Assembly: GCA_910586805.1 (NCBI GenBank)
Contig: CAJUJC010000021.1
Location: 1-23,371, forward strand
Length of the DNA: 23,371 nucleotides
Direction: 5' to 3'
Source: an uncultured Erysipelotrichales bacterium
GTDB lineage: Bacteria; Bacillota_I; Bacilli_A; Erysipelotrichales; Coprobacillaceae
Shown: piece by piece, positions 15,697-23,371 of the stretch
How positions within the stretch are numbered: position 1 is the first letter of the stretch
Layout of the letters: each line of letters starts with the position of its first letter
Notes under the pieces: generated by a model
Told to the model about the DNA's origin: nothing
The model's database searches: none
Seen by the model: only the letters and a program-made list of their open reading frames with translations
Program-made: the position numbers and the translations under genes

Positions 15697-15742
15697 AAAA
15701 AGACAATGTATATCAGTATAATACTGACAACATTGTCTTTTT
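15697..15742 (-). terminator. Large dyad, probable ABC-F terminator
   Basis: AAAAAGACAATGT and ACATTGTCTTTTT are perfect 13-base arms (15697-15709, 15730-15742), and an inner TCAGTA/TACTGA pair extends the stem. Read on the minus strand, the arm ends in a U-tract 30 bases after the ABC-F stop. It also lies just upstream of the transposase remnant, so it could be part of the IS end. Confidence 0.65.
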
Positions 15743-15771
15743 TTGATAGGCTGTTTCAATATTTTATTTCG

Positions 15772-17379
15772 TTACAACCCCTTTTCTAAACTTTCTTTAT
15801 ATTCTAAATATTCATCATATGTTGATAAACGATCAATACATCCTTCATCAGTCAATTCAATAACTCTATTCGCAATTGTTTGAACAAATTGATGGTCATG
15901 TGATGCAAACAAAATATTTTCTTTAAAACGAATTAAACCCTCATTGACTGCTTGAATAGATTCAAGATCTAAATGGTTCGTTGGTTCATCTAAAACAAGA
16001 ACATTACAATTAGCCATCATCATTTTTGCAAGCATACATCTTACCTTTTCTCCACCTGATAAAACGTTGGCTTTCTTTAAGGCTTCTTCACCTGAGAATA
16101 AAACTCTCCCTAACCAACCTCTTAAATCTTGTTCATAGACATCTCCATCAGTAAATTGTCTTAACCAATCTACCAATGATAATTCACAATCATCAAAATA
16201 TTCATTATTATCTTTAGGAAAATATGATTGAGATGTTGTTACACCCCATTGAAAACTTCCTTCATAATCTTTAATTTCTCCCATAATAATCTTAAAGAAT
16301 GTTGTTACTGCTAATTCATTATCTGATACAAAAGCAACTTTATCCTTTGGTGAAAGAGAAAAAGACACTTTATTTAAAATCTTTTCACCATTCAATTCAT
16401 AAGATAAATCTTCTACATTTAATACAATATTTCCAACTTCTCTATCAGGAGCAAATCCAATAAATGGGTATCTTCTCATAGATGGTTTAATATCAACCAT
16501 TTCTAAGTTATCTAATAATTTTTTACGAGATGTTGCTTGTTTTGCTTTAGAAGCATTAGCACTAAAACGGGCAATGAATTCTTCTAATTCTTTTTTCTTA
16601 GCTTCTGCTTTTTTATTGATTTCTTTCGCTTGTCTTAACATCATTTGTGAATACTCATACCAAAAATCATAGTTTCCTACATACAACTGAATTTTACTAT
16701 AATCAATATCAGCAATATGTGTACATACTTTATTGAGGAAATATCTATCATGTGAAACGACAATAACAGTATTTTGGAAATTCATTAAGAAATTTTCTAA
16801 CCATTGAATACTTTTTAAATCAAGGTGGTTTGTAGGTTCATCTAATAATAAAACATCAGGATTTCCAAATAATGCTTGTGCTAATAAAACCTTAACTTTT
16901 TGTTGATCCCCAAGCTCTTTCATTAATAAATGATGATATTCTCCAGTTACACCTAAACCATTTAATAAAATTTCAGCATCAGTTTCAGCATTCCATCCAT
17001 CCATTTCCATAAACTCACCTTCAAGTTCAGCAAGTTCAATACCATCTTCATCATTAAAATCAGGTTTACTGTATAAAACTTCTTTTCTCATCATAATATC
17101 ATAAAGACGTTTATTTCCCATCATAACTGTTTTTAAAACTTCTTGTTCATCATAAGCAAAATGATCTTGTTTTAAAACTGATAATCTTTGTCCAGCAGGC
17201 ATAATCACTTCACCTTTGTTTGGTTCAATTTCTCCTGCTAATATTTTTAAAAATGTTGATTTACCAGCACCATTTGCTCCAATAATCCCATAACAGTTTC
17301 CTTCAGTAAATTGAATAGATACATTTTCAAATAATGCTCTATCTCCATATCTTAATGTTACATTTTGTGTTGAAATCAT
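15772..17379 (-). CDS. ABC-F family ATPase (YkpA/YbiT-like)
   Basis: This soluble tandem ATPase of 535 residues lacks membrane segments, as ABC-F ribosome-associated translation factors do. Domain 1 has Walker A GANGAGKST (34-42) and Walker B VLLLDEPTNHLD (176-187), but its signature is degenerate (KELGDQQK instead of LSGGE). The linker at about 250-290 is charged and ends SANASKAKQATSRKKLL, typical of this family. Domain 2 has intact LSGGEK (440-445), Walker B (460-471) and SHD, but its Walker A reads VSDNELAVTT and lacks the lysine. These features look like the YkpA subgroup. AAAAGGAGAAT precedes the ATG. Likely role: ribosome or translation factor, possibly antibiotic related. Confidence 0.9.
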   Translation of the reverse strand: MISTQNVTLRYGDRALFENVSIQFTEGNCYGIIGANGAGKSTFLKILAGEIEPNKGEVIMPAGQRLSVLKQDHFAYDEQEVLKTVMMGNKRLYDIMMRKEVLYSKPDFNDEDGIELAELEGEFMEMDGWNAETDAEILLNGLGVTGEYHHLLMKELGDQQKVKVLLAQALFGNPDVLLLDEPTNHLDLKSIQWLENFLMNFQNTVIVVSHDRYFLNKVCTHIADIDYSKIQLYVGNYDFWYEYSQMMLRQAKEINKKAEAKKKELEEFIARFSANASKAKQATSRKKLLDNLEMVDIKPSMRRYPFIGFAPDREVGNIVLNVEDLSYELNGEKILNKVSFSLSPKDKVAFVSDNELAVTTFFKIIMGEIKDYEGSFQWGVTTSQSYFPKDNNEYFDDCELSLVDWLRQFTDGDVYEQDLRGWLGRVLFSGEEALKKANVLSGGEKVRCMLAKMMMANCNVLVLDEPTNHLDLESIQAVNEGLIRFKENILFASHDHQFVQTIANRVIELTDEGCIDRLSTYDEYLEYKESLEKGL

Positions 17380-17412
17380 GTGTATATTCTCCTTTTATAC
17401 ATAGTCCTCATC

Positions 17413-17440
17413 ATTATACATGATTAAATATTTTTTTCAA
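17413..17440 (-). promoter_or_regulatory. Promoter of the ABC-F gene
   Basis: The minus strand shows TTGAAA (17440-17435), a 16-base spacer and TATAAT (17418-17413), 34 bases before the ATG. Confidence 0.7.
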
Positions 17441-17484
17441 TGCTCTTCATCTTTGAGTTACATTTTTTATATCTTTTATATTAT

Positions 17485-17522
17485 AAAAAAATGAAATAGA
17501 TTGGTTTTCTATCTATTTCATT
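17485..17522 (-). terminator. Intrinsic terminator downstream of the HAD gene
   Basis: On the minus strand, AATGAAATAGAT and ATCTATTTCATT (17522-17511, 17501-17490) form a 12-bp stem with a 9-base loop, followed by a T-run. It ends transcription coming from the HAD gene and the gene tail at 17550. Confidence 0.75.
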
Positions 17523-17549
17523 ATCATTTTTAATAATTGATCTTTTTTA

Positions 17550-17630
17550 TTATTGACGTTTATAACCATAACTTATTGTATCAATAATTTTAAAATTATA
17601 CTTTTCATAAAAGAAATTCAATTCATTTAC
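17550..17630 (-). pseudogene. Orphan C-terminal tail, possibly GNAT acetyltransferase
   Basis: Read on the minus strand, about 26 codons give VNELNFFYEKYNFKII, then DTISYGYKRQ and a stop. The FYEKYNFK-I-I stretch with an aromatic-basic end resembles the last strand and helix of GNAT N-acetyltransferases. A stop codon immediately upstream in frame, and no start or ribosome site, make it a decayed remnant rather than a gene. It fills the space between the HAD stop and its terminator. The family assignment rests on a short motif only. Confidence 0.4.
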
Positions 17631-17635
17631 TCATT

Positions 17636-18478
17636 TTAAATAAGTTTTAAATACTTAAATGCATTGTATAATCCATCATCATTCACATCACTTGTAATGT
17701 AATCAGCAGCTTCTTTGATTTCTTCTCCACCATTTCCCATAGCGACATTAAAAGCACAACATTCAAACATAGATAAATCAATTTTTGCATCCCCAAAAGA
17801 AATAGTATCTTTTGCATCTGCACCTAAATAATCAAGCAACACTTCAATAGCATGTCTTTTTGTAATCCCAGTAGGTCCTAAATCACCATACAATGCAAGT
17901 TCACCTTTTCCTCCCCAAGTATTTGCAATCAAATGAGGAAATTCAATTTTTGAATCTAAATGATCCTGATATGTTTTTAAAATAAAACTAATTTTATTCA
18001 CATCACTTCTATATAATTCATCATTTGATAAATGTATAAAATCTTTCATAATTGTTTTTGAAGCTTCTTTTGCTTTTTCAAGATCAGCACCTTTTCCTTG
18101 AACATACTTCATCATTGTTTCAGGCCCTTGTTCCATAAAATAATCATTAGCATACATACCACTATTCGCTTCTAAATAAAAACCTAAACCTCTTTGATTG
18201 CACCAATCAACAATATGTTTCACATCCTCTTTTGATAACCCCTGATGCATAACAACTTGATCACAATCTTCTACATATGCACCATTTCCACCAATCATTC
18301 CATCTAATTCACATAAATGTCTTTGCTCAATTTCTGCTTTTGAACATCCTGTACAAATATAAACCTTATGTCCATTGGCACGTGCTTGATCAACTGCCTT
18401 AGCAGCACTTTGAGGCAACTTCGCTTCATAATCAATCAACGTTCCATCAACATCTAAAAATATAATTTTTCTTTCCAT
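17636..18478 (-). CDS. Cof-type HAD-IIB family phosphatase
   Basis: This 280-residue haloacid dehalogenase-like hydrolase probably dephosphorylates sugar phosphates or related small molecules in the cytosol. Motif 1 is IIFLDVDGTL with nucleophile Asp9 and Asp11. Motif 2 is ICTGCS with Thr43. The C-terminal Mg-binding block is TISFGDAKIDLSMFE, followed by AFNVAMGNGGEEIKEAADYI, both classical for the Cof subfamily. The large middle part is the type IIB cap. GAGGAGG precedes the ATG and a TATAAT lies at 18518-18513 on the minus strand. The precise substrate cannot be inferred. Confidence 0.9.
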   Translation of the reverse strand: MERKIIFLDVDGTLIDYEAKLPQSAAKAVDQARANGHKVYICTGCSKAEIEQRHLCELDGMIGGNGAYVEDCDQVVMHQGLSKEDVKHIVDWCNQRGLGFYLEANSGMYANDYFMEQGPETMMKYVQGKGADLEKAKEASKTIMKDFIHLSNDELYRSDVNKISFILKTYQDHLDSKIEFPHLIANTWGGKGELALYGDLGPTGITKRHAIEVLLDYLGADAKDTISFGDAKIDLSMFECCAFNVAMGNGGEEIKEAADYITSDVNDDGLYNAFKYLKLI

Positions 18479-18534
18479 TATTGACTCCTCCTCAAATTCT
18501 TATATATCTATTATTATAGCTGAATTTTATCAAG

Positions 18535-18559
18535 AAAAAAAGACGAATTATAATTCGCC
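18535..18559 (-). terminator. Terminator overlapping the SulP stop codon
   Basis: On the minus strand, GGCGAATT and AATTCGTC pair (one G-U) around a short AT loop, followed by seven T. The stem contains the last codons and stop of the SulP gene. Confidence 0.75.
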
Positions 18560-20188
18560 TTCATATATCATATCCAATAATTCCAATGCAGTGATTGTAT
18601 CCCAACACAAATGATCTCCACCTATGTATTCAATAAAGTGATGTCTTTCCATTTGACATAAAACATTTTCTTGAACACCGCTTAAAATAATATAGCGATG
18701 ATCTTGCTTGCATCTATCGACAATATCAAATAGTTCATGAATTCCTGAATCATCAATAGAAGGAACACCTCTCATTGAAAAAATAATAGCGTCTGTTTTT
18801 GAATCAAGTTGGTCATATGCTTGAATAACTTGCTCTTGTGTTCCAAAGAATATAGGTCCACTTAAATAAATAATTCTTGTTCCCTCATGTGAATGATTTA
18901 AACTTTTACGAACACGATTTTGATCAACTGATGTGACTGTAATATGAAGATGAGAATTATTCAAAACAAATAAAATCATGGATATCATAATTCCAATCAC
19001 GATAGCTATCGTTAAATCAAAAATAATTGTTGCCAACATAGTCACTAAATATTGAGAAATATTTGTTTTCACACGATTATTAAAAATAGCTTTGATCTCA
19101 TGCCATTCATTCATACGCCATGCTGTCATCATTAAAACACCTGCTAAAGCTGATAATGGAATTTTTGACATCAAAGGTCCAAGTAAAAACATGGAAATCA
19201 ACAAAACAAAAGAATGGAAAACACTCACCAAACGTGTTTGTCCTCCAGATTTAATAGCGACACTTGTTCTTGCAATAGCAGCGGTTGCTGGGACTCCTCC
19301 AAAAAGAGGAATCAACATATTGCCAATACCTTGTGCCATCAATTCTCTATCTGCATTTAATTTTTCATTTTTCATCTTTCCAGCACTCGCTCCACACAAA
19401 AGGGATTCAATCATTCCTAGTGCAGCAATAGAGATTGCTGGAATCATCAATTGTGTTAATTCATGCAAACGTATATTTGTAATGGATAATCTTGCTTCTG
19501 GAAATAAAGTCGATGGAATCGTTCCAACTTCTTGAATATCGAATTGTAAAAATAATTGTAGAGTCAAAGCAATGATAATACCTGCCAATGATGATGGAAA
19601 GTATTGTCCCCATTTCTTAGGCCATACAAGCATAATCACAACAACCAAAACACCAAAGAAAACAGTTGCTAAATGTGGTGTGAATCCTAAAGATGTATAA
19701 GACCATAATTTTTCTAAAGCATTACTTCCCATAGAATTTGTCCCAAAGAAATTATCAATTTGCCCCAAAGCAATAATAATAGCAATCCCACTTGTAAATC
19801 CAACAATTACACTTGTAGGAATAAAAGAAACAAGTCTCCCAAATTTAAACAATGATGCCAAAAACAATAAACATCCAGATAAAAAACTTGCAATAAACAC
19901 GCCTTGCAATCCATATGTTTGTGATAAACCAATCAATATAGCACTCATTGCACCCGTTGGACCAGAAATTTGATAACTCGCTCCAGATAGAACCCCAATA
20001 AAAAGCCCTGCAATAATTGCTGTAATTAAACCAGCTCCCGCATCTGCACCACTACTCACCCCAAATGCCAAAGCAAGTGGTAAAGCAACAGCCGCAACTG
20101 TTAAACCAGCTAAGATATCTTTCACTAACTTTTGTGTGTTATATCCACTAAATTCTTTCTTTAAATCTTGAATATATCCCTCTAACAT
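18548..20188 (-). CDS. SulP-family anion transporter with STAS domain
   Basis: This 546-residue inner-membrane transporter has many hydrophobic segments from about residue 25 to 410. They include the SulP signature region DILAGLTVAAVALPLALAFG and SYQISGPTGAMSAIL. The conserved FGGVPATAAIARTSVAIKSGG lies near residue 300. The C-terminal STAS domain (about 430-546) includes IIYLSGPIFFGT and SMRGVPSIDDSGIHEL, with the usual D-SG site. The ATG at 20194 would touch the GGGGG box, so the in-frame ATG at 20188 (MLEGYIQDLKKEF), six bases after it, is chosen. Family members carry sulfate, bicarbonate or other anions; the substrate cannot be told. Confidence 0.92.
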   Translation of the reverse strand: MLEGYIQDLKKEFSGYNTQKLVKDILAGLTVAAVALPLALAFGVSSGADAGAGLITAIIAGLFIGVLSGASYQISGPTGAMSAILIGLSQTYGLQGVFIASFLSGCLLFLASLFKFGRLVSFIPTSVIVGFTSGIAIIIALGQIDNFFGTNSMGSNALEKLWSYTSLGFTPHLATVFFGVLVVVIMLVWPKKWGQYFPSSLAGIIIALTLQLFLQFDIQEVGTIPSTLFPEARLSITNIRLHELTQLMIPAISIAALGMIESLLCGASAGKMKNEKLNADRELMAQGIGNMLIPLFGGVPATAAIARTSVAIKSGGQTRLVSVFHSFVLLISMFLLGPLMSKIPLSALAGVLMMTAWRMNEWHEIKAIFNNRVKTNISQYLVTMLATIIFDLTIAIVIGIMISMILFVLNNSHLHITVTSVDQNRVRKSLNHSHEGTRIIYLSGPIFFGTQEQVIQAYDQLDSKTDAIIFSMRGVPSIDDSGIHELFDIVDRCKQDHRYIILSGVQENVLCQMERHHFIEYIGGDHLCWDTITALELLDMIYEGEL

Positions 20189-20250
20189 ATTCATCCCCCT
20201 TTTTACCTTACCAATCGTAACACATTACAACAAGTTATTCTACTTATTTT

Positions 20251-21645
20251 TTAATTTTGAACGGTATGGTGAAAAGTTGGAGATGTCGTATCGACAGCTT
20301 TAAACTCATAATCTTGTTTTTTTAAATATTCAATAATATCAGGTAATGCTTTGACTGTATTATCTTGTTGGATACCATCATGCATCAACAACATAATATC
20401 CTCTTGATCCTTAACTGTTTCTTTCACCGTTTGTATCATTTCTTTAACAGTTTTTTTCCCTTCAGCATCACCATTCATGCAATTCCAATCATAATACTGG
20501 TATCCTTGATCAATGACTTTCTTTGTTAAAACACTCATTATTCCTTTATTATATTTGGCAGATACCATATTACTTGATCCACCTGGAAAACGCATAACTT
20601 TTGTATGGATACCTGTTTGTTGATAAACATATTCATCACTCTTTTTTAAATCATTTAAAAAATTTTGTGATGCTGTATATAAATGTTCATAGTCATGTTC
20701 ATAAGCATGTAATCCAATCGTATGTCCTTTTTGATAAGCTTCTTTTATATACTTTGCACGCTCTTTATTTTCAGCAGTCACGAAAAATGTTGCTTTGATT
20801 TGATATTTATCTAATATTTCTAAAACTTTTTTTGTATTATGTGAAGGTCCATCGTCAAATGTTAAATAGCAGGTCTTCTTTCCATCAGCGATTGCTTCTT
20901 TATTATCATAGGGAGAAACAACTTGAATGATTCTTGTATAAGTTGCTTTATTCCCATACTTATCTTCAACATGATAAATCACATCATAACTTCCTACCTT
21001 TTTTATATTCAAATTATGATCATCAATTGTTAATTGAGGATTTAAATCAATATCATCAACAACTTCTATATCTTTTTTTAAATCAACTTTTTCATTTAAA
21101 GAAACTCGCAATACATCTAATCCTTTAATTATGGGTGGTTCCTCATCTTTTTCCATAACCATAACATAAGCATACTTCTCTGTCTTATTTTCATATTCAT
21201 CTTCCACAACAACACAAACCTTATATCTTTTGATTTCATTAAAAAGATAATCTTCTTTAAAATAAACAATTGTTGAAGAATCATCTTGGATGTTTTTAAC
21301 CAGAGCCTTAGGATCTACTGTTGCATTTCTTAATACTTTTATATGATTGATTTCAAATTGTGGAGGAATTGTATCATCAATATAAACATCTAATGTAAAG
21401 ATTTTATTATGATATTGATATTGTATTTCATATTTTCCTAACTTTTGATTATTAACCTGATTATTAATTTGAAGTTCCTCAATATCAATATGTGAGGCAA
21501 TTTCAATATAATCATAAGGTTTAACTTCATCATACAAAGAAAGATGAATTTCATCTTGTATAAAATGAATACGTGGTTGTTGAGAGATATAAAAAAGGCA
21601 TCCAGTAATGAGAATAATTAATAAAGAAAAAAAGACTTTTTTCAT
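20251..21645 (-). CDS. Extracellular NodB polysaccharide deacetylase with beta-domains
   Basis: This 464-residue exported enzyme likely removes acetyl groups from cell-wall or other N-acetyl glycans. The N-terminus MKKVFFSLLIILITGC is hydrophobic and ends in a lipobox-like ITGC (Cys16), so it is either a lipoprotein or membrane anchored. Residues about 30-245 contain two or three DUF5011/Ig-like beta-domains (IPPQFEINHIKVLRNATVD, EPPIIKGLDVLRVSLNEKVD, KVGSYDVIYHVEDKYGNKAT). The NodB domain follows: TFDDGPS (262-268, Asp264/265), metal-ligand His313 and His317 in GLHAYEHDYEH, RFPGG near 352 and LLMHDG near 421. All catalytic motifs are intact. The start at 21645 is chosen for GGTGA. It follows murE by 44 bases, suggesting co-transcription. 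Confidence 0.9.
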   Translation of the reverse strand: MKKVFFSLLIILITGCLFYISQQPRIHFIQDEIHLSLYDEVKPYDYIEIASHIDIEELQINNQVNNQKLGKYEIQYQYHNKIFTLDVYIDDTIPPQFEINHIKVLRNATVDPKALVKNIQDDSSTIVYFKEDYLFNEIKRYKVCVVVEDEYENKTEKYAYVMVMEKDEEPPIIKGLDVLRVSLNEKVDLKKDIEVVDDIDLNPQLTIDDHNLNIKKVGSYDVIYHVEDKYGNKATYTRIIQVVSPYDNKEAIADGKKTCYLTFDDGPSHNTKKVLEILDKYQIKATFFVTAENKERAKYIKEAYQKGHTIGLHAYEHDYEHLYTASQNFLNDLKKSDEYVYQQTGIHTKVMRFPGGSSNMVSAKYNKGIMSVLTKKVIDQGYQYYDWNCMNGDAEGKKTVKEMIQTVKETVKDQEDIMLLMHDGIQQDNTVKALPDIIEYLKKQDYEFKAVDTTSPTFHHTVQN

Positions 21646-21689
21646 ATGTATCACCAAAATACTATATGTATAAAAAGTCTTATTTATGT

Positions 21690-23144
21690 TTAGTTTTGAA
21701 AATATTGTTCAATGATTTCTCTTTCACTAAATGGAAGAGGCTCTTTATCAATAATTTGATATGTTTCATGTCCTTTACCTAGACATAAAATAACATCTTT
21801 AGGCTCAGCATGTTGTAAGGCATAATGAATAGCTTCTTTTCTATCTTCAATAACAACATATTCTCCATTATATTTATCAATACCTGTAATAATCATATCA
21901 CAAATATCTTTAATACTTTCACCACGTGGATTATCTGCTGTTAAAATGGAAAATGCATTATATTTAGCAACAATTTCTCCTGCTTCATATCGACGTTTAT
22001 GATCCCTATGTCCACCTGCACCATAAACACAAATAATACGATGTGGATTATAGGCTTGAATAGTTTTAATTAAACTTTCAAATGATAAAGCATTATGAGC
22101 ATAGTCAATCATAACTGTATATTCTTGATGGACAGGTACAATTTCAACACGTCCTCTTACACGAACTTGTTTTAATGCTTCTTGAATATACGAAACTTGA
22201 ATTTTATTAAGTGCACATATCATAATTGCAACTAATGAATTATAAACGCTAAAATGACCTGGAATATCAGTTTCAAATGTTGCGTTAATCAAGCCATTTG
22301 TATCAAACTTGACTCCTAATGTTCCCTGACCATTAGATAATTGAATATGAGAAGCTTTTAAATCACTGTCCTTTTTTATCGAATATGTTTTTATTTGACA
22401 TGTCGCATCTTTAATCATATCCTCAAAATGTTCATCATCCTTATTAAACAATCCAACTTTACACATTTTAAATAACATTTTTTTACATTCCATATAATGC
22501 TCAAAATCACGATGTTCATTTTCACCAATGTGATCAGGAGAGAGATTTGTGAAAACACCATAATCAAAATCTATACCTGCAACTCTATTTAACATTAATC
22601 CCTGTGATGAAACTTCCATAACACAATATTGTGTTCCACCTTCAACCATTTCATACATTAATTTTTGAAGTTCAAATGATTCAGGTGTTGTATTTTTGGT
22701 TTGTCTTATTTCACCATTAACAATAGAACCAATTGTTCCTATAATGCCTACTTTTTCTCCAGCCTTTTCTAAAATAGATTGAACCATATAAGATGTTGTT
22801 GTTTTACCTTTTGTTCCAGTTAAGCCAATGACTGTCATTTTACGACTTGGATGCTCAAAGAAAGCACATGACAATAAAGCCAAAGCAAGTCTTGCTTCCT
22901 TAACTTGAATATAAGTCACACCCTCTTGATACTCAACTTCTCTTTCTACAACAACGACTTTTGCTCCTTTATTGATAACTTGTTCAATAAAGCTATGTCC
23001 ATCTACTTTCGCTCCTGGTATACATACAAAAAGGCTGTGGTTTACAACCTGTCTTGAATCATAATCAATTTGACTCACTTCTACATCTAAACTTCCACTT
23101 AATAACTTGTAATCTATTTCTTTCAATAATTGTTTTAATTGCAT
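21690..23144 (-). CDS. murE: UDP-MurNAc-tripeptide ligase MurE
   Basis: MurE adds the third amino acid of the peptidoglycan stem peptide using ATP, in the cytosol. The 484-residue protein has the substrate-binding N-domain (SQIDYDSRQVVNHSLFVCIP) and the P-loop GLTGTKGKTTTS (107-118). It also has the central NTTPESFELQKLM, EVSSQGL, and NLSPDHIGENEHRDFEHY, with the lysine region YMECKKMLF. The C-domain has IDYAHNALSFES and the specificity loop TADNPRGES. DNPR is the form seen in meso-diaminopimelate-adding enzymes, which suggests a DAP-type wall, but this is an inference. The start at 23144 follows GGTGA; an earlier TTG at 23156 is disfavoured. Confidence 0.95.
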   Translation of the reverse strand: MQLKQLLKEIDYKLLSGSLDVEVSQIDYDSRQVVNHSLFVCIPGAKVDGHSFIEQVINKGAKVVVVEREVEYQEGVTYIQVKEARLALALLSCAFFEHPSRKMTVIGLTGTKGKTTTSYMVQSILEKAGEKVGIIGTIGSIVNGEIRQTKNTTPESFELQKLMYEMVEGGTQYCVMEVSSQGLMLNRVAGIDFDYGVFTNLSPDHIGENEHRDFEHYMECKKMLFKMCKVGLFNKDDEHFEDMIKDATCQIKTYSIKKDSDLKASHIQLSNGQGTLGVKFDTNGLINATFETDIPGHFSVYNSLVAIMICALNKIQVSYIQEALKQVRVRGRVEIVPVHQEYTVMIDYAHNALSFESLIKTIQAYNPHRIICVYGAGGHRDHKRRYEAGEIVAKYNAFSILTADNPRGESIKDICDMIITGIDKYNGEYVVIEDRKEAIHYALQHAEPKDVILCLGKGHETYQIIDKEPLPFSEREIIEQYFQN

Positions 23145-23161
23145 TTTTATCACCAATGTTT

Positions 23162-23167
23162 ATTATA
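23162..23167 (-). promoter_or_regulatory. -10 box upstream of murE
   Basis: TATAAT on the minus strand lies 17 bases before the chosen ATG, giving a very short leader. No good -35 is visible in the A/T-rich upstream stretch. Confidence 0.4.
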
Positions 23168-23301
23168 TCTTTTTTTTTATGTAAAGAAAAGAAAAAGGCG
23201 CTTTAATAAAACAACTTTTTACAAGGTTGATTTTATTTGATTAGGTAACCCATTTTTCTTATAACATTATTTTTACTTCATGATATAAAATTTAATCAAA
23301 C

Positions 23302-23330
23302 AAAAAAGGAACTTTGATCATAAGTTCCTT
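23302..23330 (-). terminator. Terminator at the end of the window's last gene
   Basis: On the minus strand, AAGGAACTT and AAGTTCCTT form a 9-bp stem around ATGATCA, followed by TTTTTTG. It overlaps the stop codon of the partial frame at 23318 and separates it from murE. Confidence 0.75.
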
Positions 23331-23371
23331 ATTAATTCTTTAATCTCTTCTATTGTTTCTAATTGATAAAT
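23318..23371 (-). CDS. C-terminal end of an unidentified protein
   Basis: The only visible codons read IYQLETIEEIKELIRNL and stop (TGA at 23318-23320, within the terminator stem). The pattern is an amphipathic helix rich in Glu, Ile and Leu, plausible as a protein tail. The upstream part lies outside the window, so no function can be given. Another frame also ends nearby, but the hairpin position favours this one. Confidence 0.4.
   Translation of the reverse strand: MYQLETIEEIKELIRNL

Noticed and set aside
19092..21128. Plus-strand frames opposite SulP and the deacetylase
   Set aside because: Shadow frames of conserved proteins; low complexity and no initiation signals.
23168..23301. Possible leader or riboswitch upstream of murE
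   Set aside because: No conserved motif or stable hairpin other than the terminator of the upstream gene; the -10 lies too close to the start codon for a leader.

Overview
The window looks like chromosome from a low-GC, AT-rich Gram-positive bacterium (Bacillota). Purine, peptidoglycan and ABC-F gene content, strong AAGGAGG-type ribosome binding sites, many U-tract terminators and an IS1182-like remnant together suggest a gut lineage near Erysipelotrichales/Coprobacillaceae. That lineage is an inference from overall style, not from a marker gene.

Region 1 (1-6711, minus strand) is a tightly packed purine operon in the order fhs-purE-purC-purM-purN-purH-purD, with purD running off the window. 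A sigma-A-type promoter (6683-6711) leads directly into a ZTP (pfl) riboswitch (6609-6675), whose conserved 3' block is shared with an intrinsic terminator (6574-6625). Fhs makes 10-formyl-THF, which PurN and PurH consume. Z nucleotides accumulate when PurH is starved of that cofactor, so sensor, cofactor supplier and consumers share one transcript. purF, purL/Q/S, purB and purK are not in the window.

Region 2 (6727-9988) has a LytTR response regulator (minus) divergent from a four-gene ABC cassette (plus): two membrane proteins, an ATPase and a third membrane protein. No histidine kinase is present, so this may be an orphan-regulator transporter or immunity module.

Region 3 (10001-13974) holds a membrane-anchored alpha/beta hydrolase, a flavin-reductase-like protein, a DUF421/YetF membrane protein and a YbjQ-like protein. 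An intergenic region with two strong palindromes follows, then an unknown four-helix membrane protein and an unknown secreted protein. This last pair is the least explained coding content of the window.

Region 4 (13975-15742) is accessory. It has a structured non-coding stretch with a terminator, a frameshifted IS1182-family transposase pseudogene, and a large dyad that probably terminates the next gene.

Region 5 (15772-23371, all minus strand) carries an ABC-F ATPase with an unusual second nucleotide site, a short acetyltransferase-like gene tail, a Cof-type HAD phosphatase, a SulP-STAS anion transporter, a NodB polysaccharide deacetylase with extracellular beta-domains, murE, and the last codons of another gene.

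Several CDS starts were moved downstream of the longest ORF where the ribosome binding site decides: fhs, the first permease, the ABC ATPase, DUF421, SulP, the deacetylase and murE. No tRNA, rRNA or CRISPR array was seen.
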